Assembly (NCBI RefSeq): GCF_000820105.1
Contig: NZ_CDDB01000033.1
Coordinates: 22,819-86,818 of the forward strand
Origin: Aeromonas schubertii
Lineage (GTDB): Bacteria > Pseudomonadota > Gammaproteobacteria > Enterobacterales > Aeromonadaceae
Reading direction: 5' to 3'
Length of the DNA: 64,000 nucleotides
The notes under the pieces were generated by a model. It did no database searches and was not told where the DNA came from. It saw only the letters and a program-made list of their open reading frames with translations. Made by a program: the position numbers and the translations under genes. Shown in pieces: positions 34,382 to 43,501 of the stretch (its first letter is position 1; every line of letters starts with the position of its first letter).

Positions 34382-37300
34382 GTGCCCTCTGCTTGCTGGG
34401 GGCACTGCTCGGCAGCACATCTGTGCGGGCCGAGGTCGAGCCGGTCAGCTGGCTGCTTGGACAGATCCGGCTGGGGGAGGCGACCGGACGGGAAGATCTG
34501 GTGAGCAACTCCCTCTACTCCCTCTCGCTGATCGAGGGGGCGAGAAGCGAATTGCTGGCGGCCCGGGCCCGCCAGGCCCTGCGACTGGGCAAGGTCGATG
34601 AGGCGCGCCGCCTGCTCGGCGAGCTGGGCAAGCTGGCACCGGACTCCCCCCTCTATCGCCAGGGGATGGCCAACCTGGCCCTGAACGAGCCGGCCAAACG
34701 GCAGCAGCTGCAGCAGGCTCGCCTGCTGAGCCGGGCCGGGCGTCTCGATGAGGCACTCTCTCTCTATCGCTCCCTGCTGGTAGAGGGGCAGGCCCCCAAT
34801 CTGGAGCTGGCGGTGGAATATGCCCTGTTGCAGGCAAGCATCCCCTCGCTCCATCGCCAGGGGATGGCCGAGCTGGTGCGGCTCAACCGGGATTATCCGG
34901 GGCAGCCGGCCTTGCAGGCCGGGCTGGCCGGCCATCTGCTGGCCGACGGTCGGCAGCGGGAGGCCTTCACCCTGCTCGAGAAGATGGCCCAGAGCCCCTT
35001 CTCCCGTGGCAGTGCGGCCAGCCTCTGGCTCGGGGCGATCCGGGATATGCCGGTCGGGGAGTCGAGTATCGCCGCCCTGGAGCGCTTCATCACCGTCTTC
35101 GGCAGCGGCGACGAGGTCACCTCGGCCCTGGCCATGCTGGAGGAGCAACAGAGCCGGTGGGCCTCACCCGCCTTCCGGGCCCGGCAACGAGCCCTGGCCG
35201 GGGAGGCGAGCCTGGCCGAACTGAAGCGGGCGCTGGCCGCCAATCCCGACGATGTGGCATTGATCGGTGCCCTTGGGCAGGCGTACTCCCGCGCCAACCA
35301 GCGGGCCCTGGCCATCGCCCAGTTCGAGAGGGTGCTGCGCGAGCCGGGTCTCGATGACCGGGCCAAGTGGCAGGGGCTGCTCGATACCAACCGCTACTGG
35401 TTGCTGCTGGAGCAGGCCGACGGGGCCCTCGAACGGGGAGAGGCCTCGCTCGCCGCCAAGCGTTATCGACAGGCGGTGCGGCTCGACGCCAAAGAGGCGG
35501 AGGGATGGCTCGGGCTCGGGGATGCCAACCTGGCTCTGGGGGACGAAGCGGCAGCCGAGCAGGCCTATGGTCAGGCCCGCCGTCTGGTCCCGGGGGATAG
35601 CCGTCCCCTGCTCAAGTTGTTTGCACTCTATCGTGCCCGGGATCCCGAGCGAGCCCTGGCCCTGATCGAGGGGTCGCCGGCATTGGCTGCCCAAGGGAAG
35701 CGGCTGCGCAGCGAACTCCTTCAGCAGCAGGCCGATAGCCTGGCAGAGCAGGGAGAGCAGAGCGGGGCACAGGCCCTGCGCCAGCAGGCCCTGACCCTGA
35801 CGCCGGAGGACCCCTGGCTCACCTACCGGGTGGCCAGCACGCTGGCCGAGCAGGGGGAGGCCGGTCGCGGCGAGCTGATGTTGCGCGGTGGTCTTGCTCT
35901 CTACCCCCGGGATGCGGCCTGGTATCGGGCCCTGGCTCTCTATCTCTCGGGCCAGGAGAGGCCAGAGGAGGGGCGGCGGGTGCTGGCGCGCCTGCCCAAA
36001 GCCCAGTGGAGCGAGGAGATGGGGGCCCTGGATCGGCGGTTGCAGCGAGAGCAGACCCTGACCGAGGCCAGACGCTTGCATCAGGAGGGGCAGCTGGCCG
36101 CTGCCGAGGCGCATCTGCGCCCCCTCTTGCCCGACCCCGAGGCGCTCCTGCTGCTGGCCGGCTGGACCGCACAGCGAGGGGAAGGGGCCGAGGCCGATGC
36201 CTTCTACCGGCGTCTGCTCGAGGTCGAGCCCGGCAGTCTCGAGGCGCGTATCGGCCTCGCCGAGCTGGCGCTGGACCGTGGTGACAGGGCAGCGGCGAGA
36301 GAGTGGTTGCCCCCCTGGCCTGACACCCTGCCGCCGATTGGGGAGGCGGGGAGGTGGCGCGAGGTTGCCAACCTCTATCAGGCCCTGGGAGAGAGCGCCC
36401 GGGCCGAGGCCATCTTCACCGCCTATGCCCCGTCGATGGCGCAGGCCTCTTCCCGCGACAGTGCGCTGTTTTGGCGCGACGGGGCTCGCCAGCGTTTTGC
36501 CACCGGGCAGACCGGGCAGGCCATCGAGCTGGATCGCAAGGCCATGGCCGCCGCCGGCCTTATCCCGGATGCCGGGGTGAATGAGGGGGATCTGACGCGA
36601 GCGACCCGTGCCCGTGAGGGGGAGGAGTGGCTTGCCGCCAGCCTGCGTGCCGATCTGGATCGCCACTATCGCCAGAGCCAAACCACCGTCTCGTTTGACA
36701 GCGACTACTGGGGCTCCAGTGGCACGGGGGGAACGTCCGATCTGCGGGCCCTCACCCAGATGCTACAGCTCGATACCCCATGGGCGGGAGGCACCCTGTT
36801 TGGCCGGATAGAGCGGGTTGACATGGATGCGGGTCACTTCTCGGGGCAGGAGAAGTTCGGTACCTGCGTCGAGCGTCTCTGCACGCCCGGGGATCAGCAG
36901 GCTCAGGGGACCCTGGTCGCCGCCGGATGGCACAAGGGGCGCTGGGCCTTCGATCTGGGGACGACCCCCCTTGGCTTCGAGGTGGTGGACTGGAGCGGCG
37001 GGGCCTCGGTGCAGGGCGATCTCGGGGATCTGGGGTGGACCTTCACCCTGTCCCGGCGCCCCGTGACCAGCTCCCTGCTCTCCTATGCCGGCACCATGGA
37101 TCCCGGCACCGGCACTGTGTGGGGGGGTGTGCGGGCCAACGGGGCTCGCCTCGATCTGAGCCACGATCTGGGGGGGGCCGTGGGTTACTGGGGCAGCCTG
37201 CAGCAGCACCTGCTGACCGGGGAGAATGTGCCCGACAACTGGCGGACCCGCCTGATGGGGGGGGGCTACTACAAGTTCATCCATCAGGAGCACAGGCGTG

Positions 37301-37776
37301 CCAGCGTGGGTCTCAATACCATGTTGTGGCACTACCAGCGGGATCTGGGGGGCTATACCCTGGGGCAGGGGGGTTACTACAGCCCCCAGCGTTATTTCTC
37401 CCTCTCCCTGCCGGTGAGCTATCGCCAGCGCAGCAGCGACTGGTCGTGGGAGGTCAATGGCTCCCTCTCCTGGTCCCGCTCCCGCAGTGACGACACGCAA
37501 CGCTACCCGATCTCCGGCCTGGTGCCACCAGCCCTGCCGGATCGGGACGCCATCGAGCGCGGCGGTGGCAGCAGCGGATTTGGCTACACCCTGGGGGGGC
37601 TGGTGGAGTACCGCCTGACCGATCACTGGCGCATCGGTGCCCGTATCGATATTCAGCAGGCCGACGACTATGCCCCGAGTCACGGGACCCTCTTCCTGCG
37701 CTACAGCTTCAAGCCCTGGCAGGGGGATCTCGACATGCCTCCCCGTCCTCTCACCCCCTACGGGGAGTTTGACTAA
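34369..37776 (+). CDS. bcsC: Cellulose exporter BcsC (TPR and outer-membrane barrel)
   Basis: A 1135-residue outer-membrane exporter. Signal peptide (cleavage near SVRA/EVE), then a long TPR superhelix (about 40-760; GWLGLGDANLALGDEAAAEQ) that spans the periplasm, then a C-terminal beta barrel of about 320 residues ending in FLRYSFKPWQGD. It carries cellulose out of the cell. ATG 34369 with GGAG upstream fits the signal peptide and overlaps bcsZ. Last gene of the operon. Confidence 0.92.
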   Translation: MSALSALCLLGALLGSTSVRAEVEPVSWLLGQIRLGEATGREDLVSNSLYSLSLIEGARSELLAARARQALRLGKVDEARRLLGELGKLAPDSPLYRQGMANLALNEPAKRQQLQQARLLSRAGRLDEALSLYRSLLVEGQAPNLELAVEYALLQASIPSLHRQGMAELVRLNRDYPGQPALQAGLAGHLLADGRQREAFTLLEKMAQSPFSRGSAASLWLGAIRDMPVGESSIAALERFITVFGSGDEVTSALAMLEEQQSRWASPAFRARQRALAGEASLAELKRALAANPDDVALIGALGQAYSRANQRALAIAQFERVLREPGLDDRAKWQGLLDTNRYWLLLEQADGALERGEASLAAKRYRQAVRLDAKEAEGWLGLGDANLALGDEAAAEQAYGQARRLVPGDSRPLLKLFALYRARDPERALALIEGSPALAAQGKRLRSELLQQQADSLAEQGEQSGAQALRQQALTLTPEDPWLTYRVASTLAEQGEAGRGELMLRGGLALYPRDAAWYRALALYLSGQERPEEGRRVLARLPKAQWSEEMGALDRRLQREQTLTEARRLHQEGQLAAAEAHLRPLLPDPEALLLLAGWTAQRGEGAEADAFYRRLLEVEPGSLEARIGLAELALDRGDRAAAREWLPPWPDTLPPIGEAGRWREVANLYQALGESARAEAIFTAYAPSMAQASSRDSALFWRDGARQRFATGQTGQAIELDRKAMAAAGLIPDAGVNEGDLTRATRAREGEEWLAASLRADLDRHYRQSQTTVSFDSDYWGSSGTGGTSDLRALTQMLQLDTPWAGGTLFGRIERVDMDAGHFSGQEKFGTCVERLCTPGDQQAQGTLVAAGWHKGRWAFDLGTTPLGFEVVDWSGGASVQGDLGDLGWTFTLSRRPVTSSLLSYAGTMDPGTGTVWGGVRANGARLDLSHDLGGAVGYWGSLQQHLLTGENVPDNWRTRLMGGGYYKFIHQEHRRASVGLNTMLWHYQRDLGGYTLGQGGYYSPQRYFSLSLPVSYRQRSSDWSWEVNGSLSWSRSRSDDTQRYPISGLVPPALPDRDAIERGGGSSGFGYTLGGLVEYRLTDHWRIGARIDIQQADDYAPSHGTLFLRYSFKPWQGDLDMPPRPLTPYGEFD

Positions 37777-37777
37777 G

Positions 37778-37818
37778 CGGGTGCTGCGCCCCTACTTCAG
37801 GTAGGAGCGCAGCACCCG
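37778..37818. terminator. Long hairpin between bcsC and dmeR, overlapping dmeR
   Basis: Perfect 12-base arms CGGGTGCTGCGC and GCGCAGCACCCG plus an inner stem CCTAC/GTAGG. The right arm lies inside the last codons of the convergent regulator gene. No T run follows on the plus strand, so it may act as a transcript end stabiliser or weak terminator for bcsC. Confidence 0.55.
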
Positions 37819-38067
37819 GCTCACGCTCTCCAGATCCTGCAGGCGCTGCTGCGGCGTGCTCTCTTCGGCACCCAGGTGTTCCCGCAGATGCCCCTCCAGC
37901 ACCTCCAGCATCAGGCCGTTGACCGCCCCGCGGATGGCGGCAATCTGCTGCAGTACGGCGCCGCAGTCGGTTTCTTGCTCCAGCGCCTGCTCGAGAGCGG
38001 CACTCTGGCCGCGGATGCGGCGCACGCGTGCCAGCAGCTTCTTCTTATCGTGGATCGTGTGGGACAT
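37792..38067 (-). CDS. dmeR: RcnR/CsoR-family Co/Ni-sensing repressor (DmeR-like)
   Basis: A 91-residue all-helical repressor (DUF156). The residues His3, Cys35, His60 and His64 fall exactly at the RcnR positions that bind Ni(II) and Co(II); a CsoR copper sensor would need two Cys and one His, and FrmR would lack this His set. It is divergent from a His-rich CDF exporter, with a G-tract operator in between, which matches the dmeRF pairing known from rhizobia. Metal binding is predicted to release DNA and derepress the exporter. Confidence 0.85.
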   Translation of the reverse strand: MSHTIHDKKKLLARVRRIRGQSAALEQALEQETDCGAVLQQIAAIRGAVNGLMLEVLEGHLREHLGAEESTPQQRLQDLESVSRVLRSYLK

Positions 38068-38091
38068 CTAGGCGCTCCGAACAATGCTCTA

Positions 38092-38110
38092 TATACTGGG
38101 GGGGAGTATA
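38092..38110. promoter_or_regulatory. RcnR/DmeR-type operator
   Basis: Perfect inverted hexamers TATACT and AGTATA flank seven G residues. RcnR-class repressors recognise a TACT-G6-x-AGTA type sequence, so this is a close match. It lies midway between the two divergent start codons (38067 and 38136) and would overlap both promoters. Confidence 0.82.
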
Positions 38111-38135
38111 TTTCATCTTTGCAGGAGCAGCCACC

Positions 38136-39107
38136 ATGTCGCCCCACCCCTTCCCCTGTCACGCCCCTCTGGTCAACGAGGGGAATCCGCTCGCCGAACG
38201 CAAGACCCGCTGGGCCGTGCTGCTTACCCTGGTGATGATGGTGGCCGAAATCGGTGGCGGCTGGTGGTTCAACTCCATGGCCCTGCTGGCCGACGGTTGG
38301 CACATGAGCTCCCACGCTCTGGCGCTCGGGCTGGCGGTGCTGGCCTATCGGGCAGCCCGTCACTTCGCGCGGGATCGCCGCTTCTGTTTCGGCACCTGGA
38401 AGATAGAGGTGCTGGGGGGCTTCACCAGTGCCCTGATGCTGATCGGGGTCGCCCTGCTGATGCTGGTGGAGTCCACCGAGCGGCTGCTCAACCCGAGCGA
38501 GATCCACTACCAGCAGGCGATCGCCATCGCCGTGCTGGGGCTCATGGTCAACCTGGCCTGCGCCTGGTTGCTCAAGGATGACCACCACGGCCATCATCAT
38601 GGCCACGATCACCACCATGGGCATCATCACGACCAGGGTCACCATCATCACCAGGATCTCAACCTGAGGGCGGCCTATCTGCACGTGCTGGCCGACGCCG
38701 CCACCTCTGTGCTGGCGATCCTGGCCCTGTGTGGCGGCCTCTGGTGGGGGGCCAGCTGGCTCGATCCCGTCATGGGGATCGTCGGTGCCGGCCTGGTGGG
38801 GGTCTGGGCGATCGGACTACTGCGTCAGACCGGGCGGGTGCTGCTGGATGCGGAGATGGACGCTCCCGTGGTGGAGGAGATCCGCGAGCTGGTGGCCGAG
38901 GCCCCGGAGGGGGCCACCATTCGGGATCTCCACGTCTGGCGGGTGGGGCAGGGGAGCTATGCCTGCATGCTCTCCCTCTGGACCGAGGAGGCCCTGAGTG
39001 CCGATCAGATGCGCGAGCGGCTCGCCATCCACGAGGAGCTGGTCCATGTGACGGTGGAGATCACCCCTTCTGTCCTTCGTGATAGACAGCGCCCAGCAGT
39101 AGCCTGA
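38136..39107 (+). CDS. dmeF: CDF-family Co/Ni cation exporter (DmeF-like)
   Basis: A 323-residue cation diffusion facilitator with six membrane segments. The two-metal binding pair is HMSSHAL-type in helix II (ALLADGWHMSSHALAL) and HVLADAATSVLA in helix V, both of the HxxxD type, and the cytosolic loop between helices IV and V is an extreme His-rich tract (about residues 150-172). A C-terminal cytosolic domain (ATIRDLHVWRVGQGSYACML) follows. The layout matches DmeF, which exports cobalt and nickel. CAGGAG precedes the ATG. The last 47 bases overlap the convergent gene. Confidence 0.87.
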   Translation: MSPHPFPCHAPLVNEGNPLAERKTRWAVLLTLVMMVAEIGGGWWFNSMALLADGWHMSSHALALGLAVLAYRAARHFARDRRFCFGTWKIEVLGGFTSALMLIGVALLMLVESTERLLNPSEIHYQQAIAIAVLGLMVNLACAWLLKDDHHGHHHGHDHHHGHHHDQGHHHHQDLNLRAAYLHVLADAATSVLAILALCGGLWWGASWLDPVMGIVGAGLVGVWAIGLLRQTGRVLLDAEMDAPVVEEIRELVAEAPEGATIRDLHVWRVGQGSYACMLSLWTEEALSADQMRERLAIHEELVHVTVEITPSVLRDRQRPAVA

Positions 39108-39453
39108 GCAGCAGATCCGACGGGTCGTCCAGCAGATGGCCCGTCTCCAGCAGCAGAGCCCCCTGGGGGCGGTAGCTGAGGGCGGCGTGCACCTGGCCCC
39201 TGGGATCGCGCACCTTGATGTGGCCGATCAGCTCACCGTTGGGGCCCGGATGGCAGTGCAGTTCCAGGGTGCGCTCCTCACCCAGCAGGGTGAAGTCCCG
39301 GGTGTGGGGCGGGGCATCCTCGTAGTCGGGCCAGCCGAAGAAGCCGAACTGCTCTGCCAAGGCACCAGCCTGCTGGCAGAAGTCGGTAAAGAGGCGCAAC
39401 AGACTCCTGTACTCTTCATCCAGTCGCAGCGCCTGCTCCTTGCTCCTGTTCAT
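39061..39453 (-). CDS. Conserved hypothetical protein, 130 residues
   Basis: A soluble protein with no signal or membrane segment (MNRSKEQALRLDEEYRSLLR..., core FGFFGWPDYEDAPPHTRDF, then LELHCHPGPNGELIGHIKV). AAGGAG is 5 bases before ATG 39453, which I prefer to a GTG two codons upstream. The 3' end overlaps dmeF by 47 bases on the other strand. Family not recognised; the Asp/His content offers no clear catalytic pattern. Confidence 0.6.
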   Translation of the reverse strand: MNRSKEQALRLDEEYRSLLRLFTDFCQQAGALAEQFGFFGWPDYEDAPPHTRDFTLLGEERTLELHCHPGPNGELIGHIKVRDPRGQVHAALSYRPQGALLLETGHLLDDPSDLLLRLLLGAVYHEGQKG

Positions 39454-39462
39454 ATTCACTCC

Positions 39463-39472
39463 TTGGATGAGG
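39463..39472 (+). promoter_or_regulatory. Candidate MalT box 1 upstream of pulA
   Basis: TTGGATGAGG matches the MalT box GGGGAKGAGG at 8 of 10 positions. With the inverted box at 39585-39594 it would place MalT upstream of the pullulanase gene, as in Klebsiella. No mal gene is in the window, so this is a motif guess. Confidence 0.35.
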
Positions 39473-39584
39473 GACCCTTTCAGTTCAACTCTCCCGCTTC
39501 ATGCGCGTCTGTGAGCCATCTCCAAATTTCGGATAAAAGCCACCATCCAGCTGATAGAAAAGGATTTTCTGCCAAAGAGATCAC

Positions 39585-39594
39585 GTTCATCCCC
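39585..39594 (-). promoter_or_regulatory. Candidate MalT box 2 (inverted) upstream of pulA
   Basis: GTTCATCCCC, reverse complement GGGGATGAAC, matches the MalT box at 8 of 10 positions. A weak CRP-like half site (TGTGA at 39510) lies between the two boxes. Confidence 0.35.
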
Positions 39595-39683
39595 CGCATC
39601 ACCTGATTACTATGTCGTCGCCCGAGCCATCGGGCCATGGACACACAGGTCCAGAGACAAACTACAGCGGGAATAATAAAAAT

Positions 39684-42600
39684 ATGGATATGAAGAAGAC
39701 CAAAGTGGCACTGGCGACAGTGTCACTGCTTGCCCTATTGTCCGGATGTAACGGCAATGACTCCACCACGACTCCCGTGGTGCCCCCCTCAGATGGTCCC
39801 GTGGCCCGTCTGCCCAATGTGACCCCTCCCGGTGAGTTGGTGACCGCCGGCAAGAACGAGGCGGTGATCGCCCTGGTCGATACCCAGCGTGCCGCCGCCC
39901 GCAGTGCCGATGCTCCTTACACCGACTGGAGCATGCACCTGTGGAACAACGATGCCTGCAGTGCCACCGATCCAGCCGGCCTCAACAGCGACTGGAACGA
40001 CAAGTCCAAGACCCCGATCCAGTCTGACAACTTCGGTCCGGCCTGGGTGATCCCCCTGGCCAAGGTCGAGGGGTGCATCAACTTCATCGCCCGTGACGGC
40101 AACCTTGGCAAGCTGAGCAACGACCTTAAGGTACAGTTTGCGGAGCATCCGGATCGCACCGTCGCCATCGTGGCCGGCAAGGATCAGATCTACGGCACCC
40201 GTGCCGAGGCCTTCACCGCCGCCTTCGGGGTGGCCGGGGCCAGTGCCCACCTCATCGACGGTGAGACCCTGATCTGGGAAGGGGGTAAGGATAAGGGGCT
40301 GGTGCGCCTCTACTACTCCGATAGCGGCCCGATCCAGGCCAACGAAAAGGGCGAGTTCGTCTTCCCCTATATCAGCCTGACGCCAGTCGAGTTGACCGAG
40401 GCCCAGAAGGCCAAGTATCCCCACCTCAAGGAGAAGGCGGCCTTCCGCCTGCCGGCCGGCAAGGATCTCAAGCCCCTGCTCAAGGGGGAACTGGTGGCCC
40501 TGGCGACCGATGGCGAGGGCATACTGCAGGGGGCGACCCTGGTGCAGAGCGCCGGCGCCCTCGATGCCCTCTATGCGGGCAACGCCAAGGGGCTGGAGTA
40601 CGGTGCCCAGGTCAAGGATGGCAAGGTGGCTTTCCGCCTCTGGGCGCCGACGGCCAGGTCGGTCAAGCTGGCCCTCTACGACGCCAACCATCAGGCGTTG
40701 GGCGAGCAGGTCATGACCTATGACGCGGCCAGCGGCAGCTGGAGCTATCAGGGGGGCAGCGAGCTGGTGGGCAAGTTCTACCGCTTCGCCATGGAGGTCT
40801 ACCACCCGATCAGCCGCAAGCTGGAACGCTATGAGGTGACGGACCCCTACTCCCTGAGCCTCTCCATGAACTCCGAGTTCAGCCAGGTGGTGGATCTCGA
40901 GGATCCGGCCCTCAAGCCTGCCGGTTGGGACGACCTCAAGGCGCCCCACAGCCAGAGCAAGCCGGCCGACATCACCATCTATGAGGCCCACGTACGGGAT
41001 CTGACCGGTAACGATGCCTCTACCGATGCCGCCAAACGCGGCAAGTTTGTCGGCCTGACCCAGGCCAACTCGGTGCCGGTGCAGCACCTCAAGTCCCTGG
41101 CCGAGGCCGGGGTCAGCCACCTTCATCTGCTGCCTGTGTTCGACATCGCCACCGTCAACGAGGATCCGGCCAAGGTGGCCAATCTGGACGATCCCTTCAG
41201 CAAGCTGTGCCAGGTCAATCCGGACGTGACGAGCTCGGAGTTTGCCGGCTACTGTGCGGGCGGCCAGACCGTCGGCCAGGTGCTGGAGAGCCTCAAGGGG
41301 AGCGACAGCAAGGCCTCGCCCAAGGTGCAGGCCCTCTACGGCTACGTGCGCGGGGTGGACTCCTTCAACTGGGGTTATGATCCTTACCACTACACGGTGC
41401 CGGAAGGCTCTTATGCTACCAATGCCGAGGGGACGACCCGCATCAAGGAGTTCCGCGAGATGGTGCAGTCCATCAAGCAGAACATCGGCATGAACGTGGT
41501 GATGGACGTGGTCTATAACCACACCAATGAGGCCGGGCTCGGCTCCAAGTCGGTGCTCGACAAGATAGTCCCCTGGTATTACCAACGCCTCAATCCGGAA
41601 ACCGGTGCGGTCGAGAACTCCACCTGCTGCTCCAACACGGCGCCGGAACACGCCATGTTTGCCAAGCTGATCGAAGACTCTCTGGTCACCTGGGCCAAGG
41701 AGTACAAGGTCGATGCCTTCCGCTTCGACCTCATGGGCCACCATCCCAAGTCACAGATGGTGGAGGCCCTGGCGGCGGTGAAGAAGGTCAACCCCGAGAT
41801 GTACTTCTACGGCGAGGGGTGGAACTTCGGTGAGGTGGGGGACGACAAGCGTTTCGAGCAGGCGACCCAGAAACACCTGGCCGGCACCGGCATCGGCTCC
41901 TTCTCCGATCGCCTGCGCGACTCGGTGCGTGGCGGCAGCCCCTTCGACGGTGGCAACGGCCTGCGCGAGAGCCAGGGCTTCGGCAACGGCGCCTTCGTCT
42001 ACCCCAACGAGATGAGCAAGGTGAGCAAGGAGCAGGCCCTGCACCTGGCGGATCTGACCCGTCTCGGCATGGCCGGTAACCTCAAGGCCTTCGTGTTGAC
42101 TGACAAGGATGGCCTGCCCAAGCGCGGTGACGAGATCGACTACAACGGTCAGGCGGCCGGTTATGCCCAGGATCCTGTCGAGATCCAGAACTATGTCTCC
42201 AAGCACGACAACCAGACTCTGTTCGACATCCTCGCCTACAAGGCGCCGGAGGGGGCGGATCTGGTGCGCATGCAGGGGGTCTCGCTGGCCACTGTGCTGC
42301 TGGGACAGGGCATTCCCTTCACCCACGCCGGCAGCGAGCTGCTGCGCTCCAAGTCCATGGAGCGGGACAGCTACGACTCGGGTGACTGGTACAACAAGGT
42401 GGACTACACCCTGACCGACAACAACTTCGACAAGGGGTTGCCGCGCAAGGACAAGGACGAGGGGAACTACGACCTGATCGAGCAGGTGCTGGCCAAGCAC
42501 GCCAAGCCGAGCGGTGCCGACATGGTGCGGGTCAACGGCTTCTATCAGGAGCTGGTGCGTCTGCGCTACTCCACTCCCCTGCTGCGTCTGGGCAGTGGTG

Positions 42601-43313
42601 ACGAGGTGATCAAGCGGGTCGACTTCCGCAACACGGGGCCGGGTCAGGTGCCTGGGCTGATTGCCATGACCATCGACGACGGCAGCAAGGCCGGCGCAGA
42701 TCTGGATGCCTCCGCCGACGGGGTGCTGGTGGTGATCAACGCCACCAACAGCGAGCAGAGCGTTGGTAACTTCGTGGATAGCGAAGGTCAGCCCATCGAC
42801 CTCTCGACCCTGGTGCTCAGCGACAGGCACAACGTGGCCGGCATCGCCGGTGACTCCCGGGTCGAAGGGAGCGTGGTCAAGGTCTCTCCCTGGTCGGCCG
42901 CCCTCTTCGTCAAGCCCCAGAGCGCCGAGCGCAGCGGTCTGCCGGTGGGCAAGAAGGTGGATCTCGCCACCGTGCCGCCCTTTGGCAACACCAAGGTCTA
43001 TCTGCGTGGTCTGCTGGGCCAGTGGGATGCGGTCAACGAGTTCGCCTTCGGCGGCAACTACGCCTATCAGTTTGCCACCGAGGTGGCGGCCGACAAGGTG
43101 GGCACGACCGAGGCCAAGGTCGCTGATGCCAATTGGGGCAGCCTCAACTACGGCAAGTGCGATGACACCCCGACCCTGAAGGCCGGTGAGCAGGTCACCC
43201 TGTGCAAGAACGGCGGTAATCTGGCCGTCGAGCTGGGTCAGGCCGGTCGCTTCACCTTCACCCTCAAGGCCCAGGACAAGGAACACCCGACCCTGGCCCT
43301 GAGTCTGCAGTAA
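39684..43313 (+). CDS. pulA: Pullulanase, lipoprotein (GH13)
   Basis: A 1209-residue debranching enzyme that hydrolyses alpha-1,6 bonds in pullulan and glycogen-like glucans. The lipobox LLSGC (Cys22) predicts a lipoprotein, as with Klebsiella PulA, which is exported by the type II secretion system. Domains: CBM41 ([11 protein letters not shown] to VEGCINFIA), CBM48 ([20 protein letters not shown]), then the GH13 barrel with DVVYNHT, nucleophile Asp682 in FRFDLMG, acid Glu711 in FYGEGW and Asp842 in KHDN. The C-terminal DUF3372-like beta domain completes it. ATG 39684 is preferred to 39612 because the signal peptide begins there. Confidence 0.92.
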   Translation: MDMKKTKVALATVSLLALLSGCNGNDSTTTPVVPPSDGPVARLPNVTPPGELVTAGKNEAVIALVDTQRAAARSADAPYTDWSMHLWNNDACSATDPAGLNSDWNDKSKTPIQSDNFGPAWVIPLAKVEGCINFIARDGNLGKLSNDLKVQFAEHPDRTVAIVAGKDQIYGTRAEAFTAAFGVAGASAHLIDGETLIWEGGKDKGLVRLYYSDSGPIQANEKGEFVFPYISLTPVELTEAQKAKYPHLKEKAAFRLPAGKDLKPLLKGELVALATDGEGILQGATLVQSAGALDALYAGNAKGLEYGAQVKDGKVAFRLWAPTARSVKLALYDANHQALGEQVMTYDAASGSWSYQGGSELVGKFYRFAMEVYHPISRKLERYEVTDPYSLSLSMNSEFSQVVDLEDPALKPAGWDDLKAPHSQSKPADITIYEAHVRDLTGNDASTDAAKRGKFVGLTQANSVPVQHLKSLAEAGVSHLHLLPVFDIATVNEDPAKVANLDDPFSKLCQVNPDVTSSEFAGYCAGGQTVGQVLESLKGSDSKASPKVQALYGYVRGVDSFNWGYDPYHYTVPEGSYATNAEGTTRIKEFREMVQSIKQNIGMNVVMDVVYNHTNEAGLGSKSVLDKIVPWYYQRLNPETGAVENSTCCSNTAPEHAMFAKLIEDSLVTWAKEYKVDAFRFDLMGHHPKSQMVEALAAVKKVNPEMYFYGEGWNFGEVGDDKRFEQATQKHLAGTGIGSFSDRLRDSVRGGSPFDGGNGLRESQGFGNGAFVYPNEMSKVSKEQALHLADLTRLGMAGNLKAFVLTDKDGLPKRGDEIDYNGQAAGYAQDPVEIQNYVSKHDNQTLFDILAYKAPEGADLVRMQGVSLATVLLGQGIPFTHAGSELLRSKSMERDSYDSGDWYNKVDYTLTDNNFDKGLPRKDKDEGNYDLIEQVLAKHAKPSGADMVRVNGFYQELVRLRYSTPLLRLGSGDEVIKRVDFRNTGPGQVPGLIAMTIDDGSKAGADLDASADGVLVVINATNSEQSVGNFVDSEGQPIDLSTLVLSDRHNVAGIAGDSRVEGSVVKVSPWSAALFVKPQSAERSGLPVGKKVDLATVPPFGNTKVYLRGLLGQWDAVNEFAFGGNYAYQFATEVAADKVGTTEAKVADANWGSLNYGKCDDTPTLKAGEQVTLCKNGGNLAVELGQAGRFTFTLKAQDKEHPTLALSLQ

Positions 43314-43391
43314 GGATCCCGGCCCGCCAGCGGCTCGGCGCCGGCGGGTCCGCTTCCGTCTTCGGGCGGAATAACACCGAGAGAGTACGAG

Positions 43392-43424
43392 AGGGGGCGC
43401 GGGAGACTGCGCCCCCTGTTTTTA
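43392..43424 (+). terminator. Rho-independent terminator after pulA
   Basis: AGGGGGCGC and GCGCCCCCT around an 8-base loop, followed by GTTTTTATT, 78 bases after the pulA stop. Confidence 0.85.
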
Positions 43425-43501
43425 TTCAAGAAAAGTGACGCTCTGGTCGCTGTAGCCGATAAAGCCGCCCTGGCGCCATTTCACCTGCCGAGACTCTTCC
43501 G

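Noticed and set aside
39510-39525. CRP site before pulA
   Set aside because: Only TGTGA and part of the second half match; too weak to list as a feature.
43455-43462. Perfect sigma-28 -10 (GCCGATAA) upstream of parM
   Set aside because: No -35 at the required 11-base spacing (TGACGCTC is there), and one or two chance matches to an 8-base word are expected in 64 kb.
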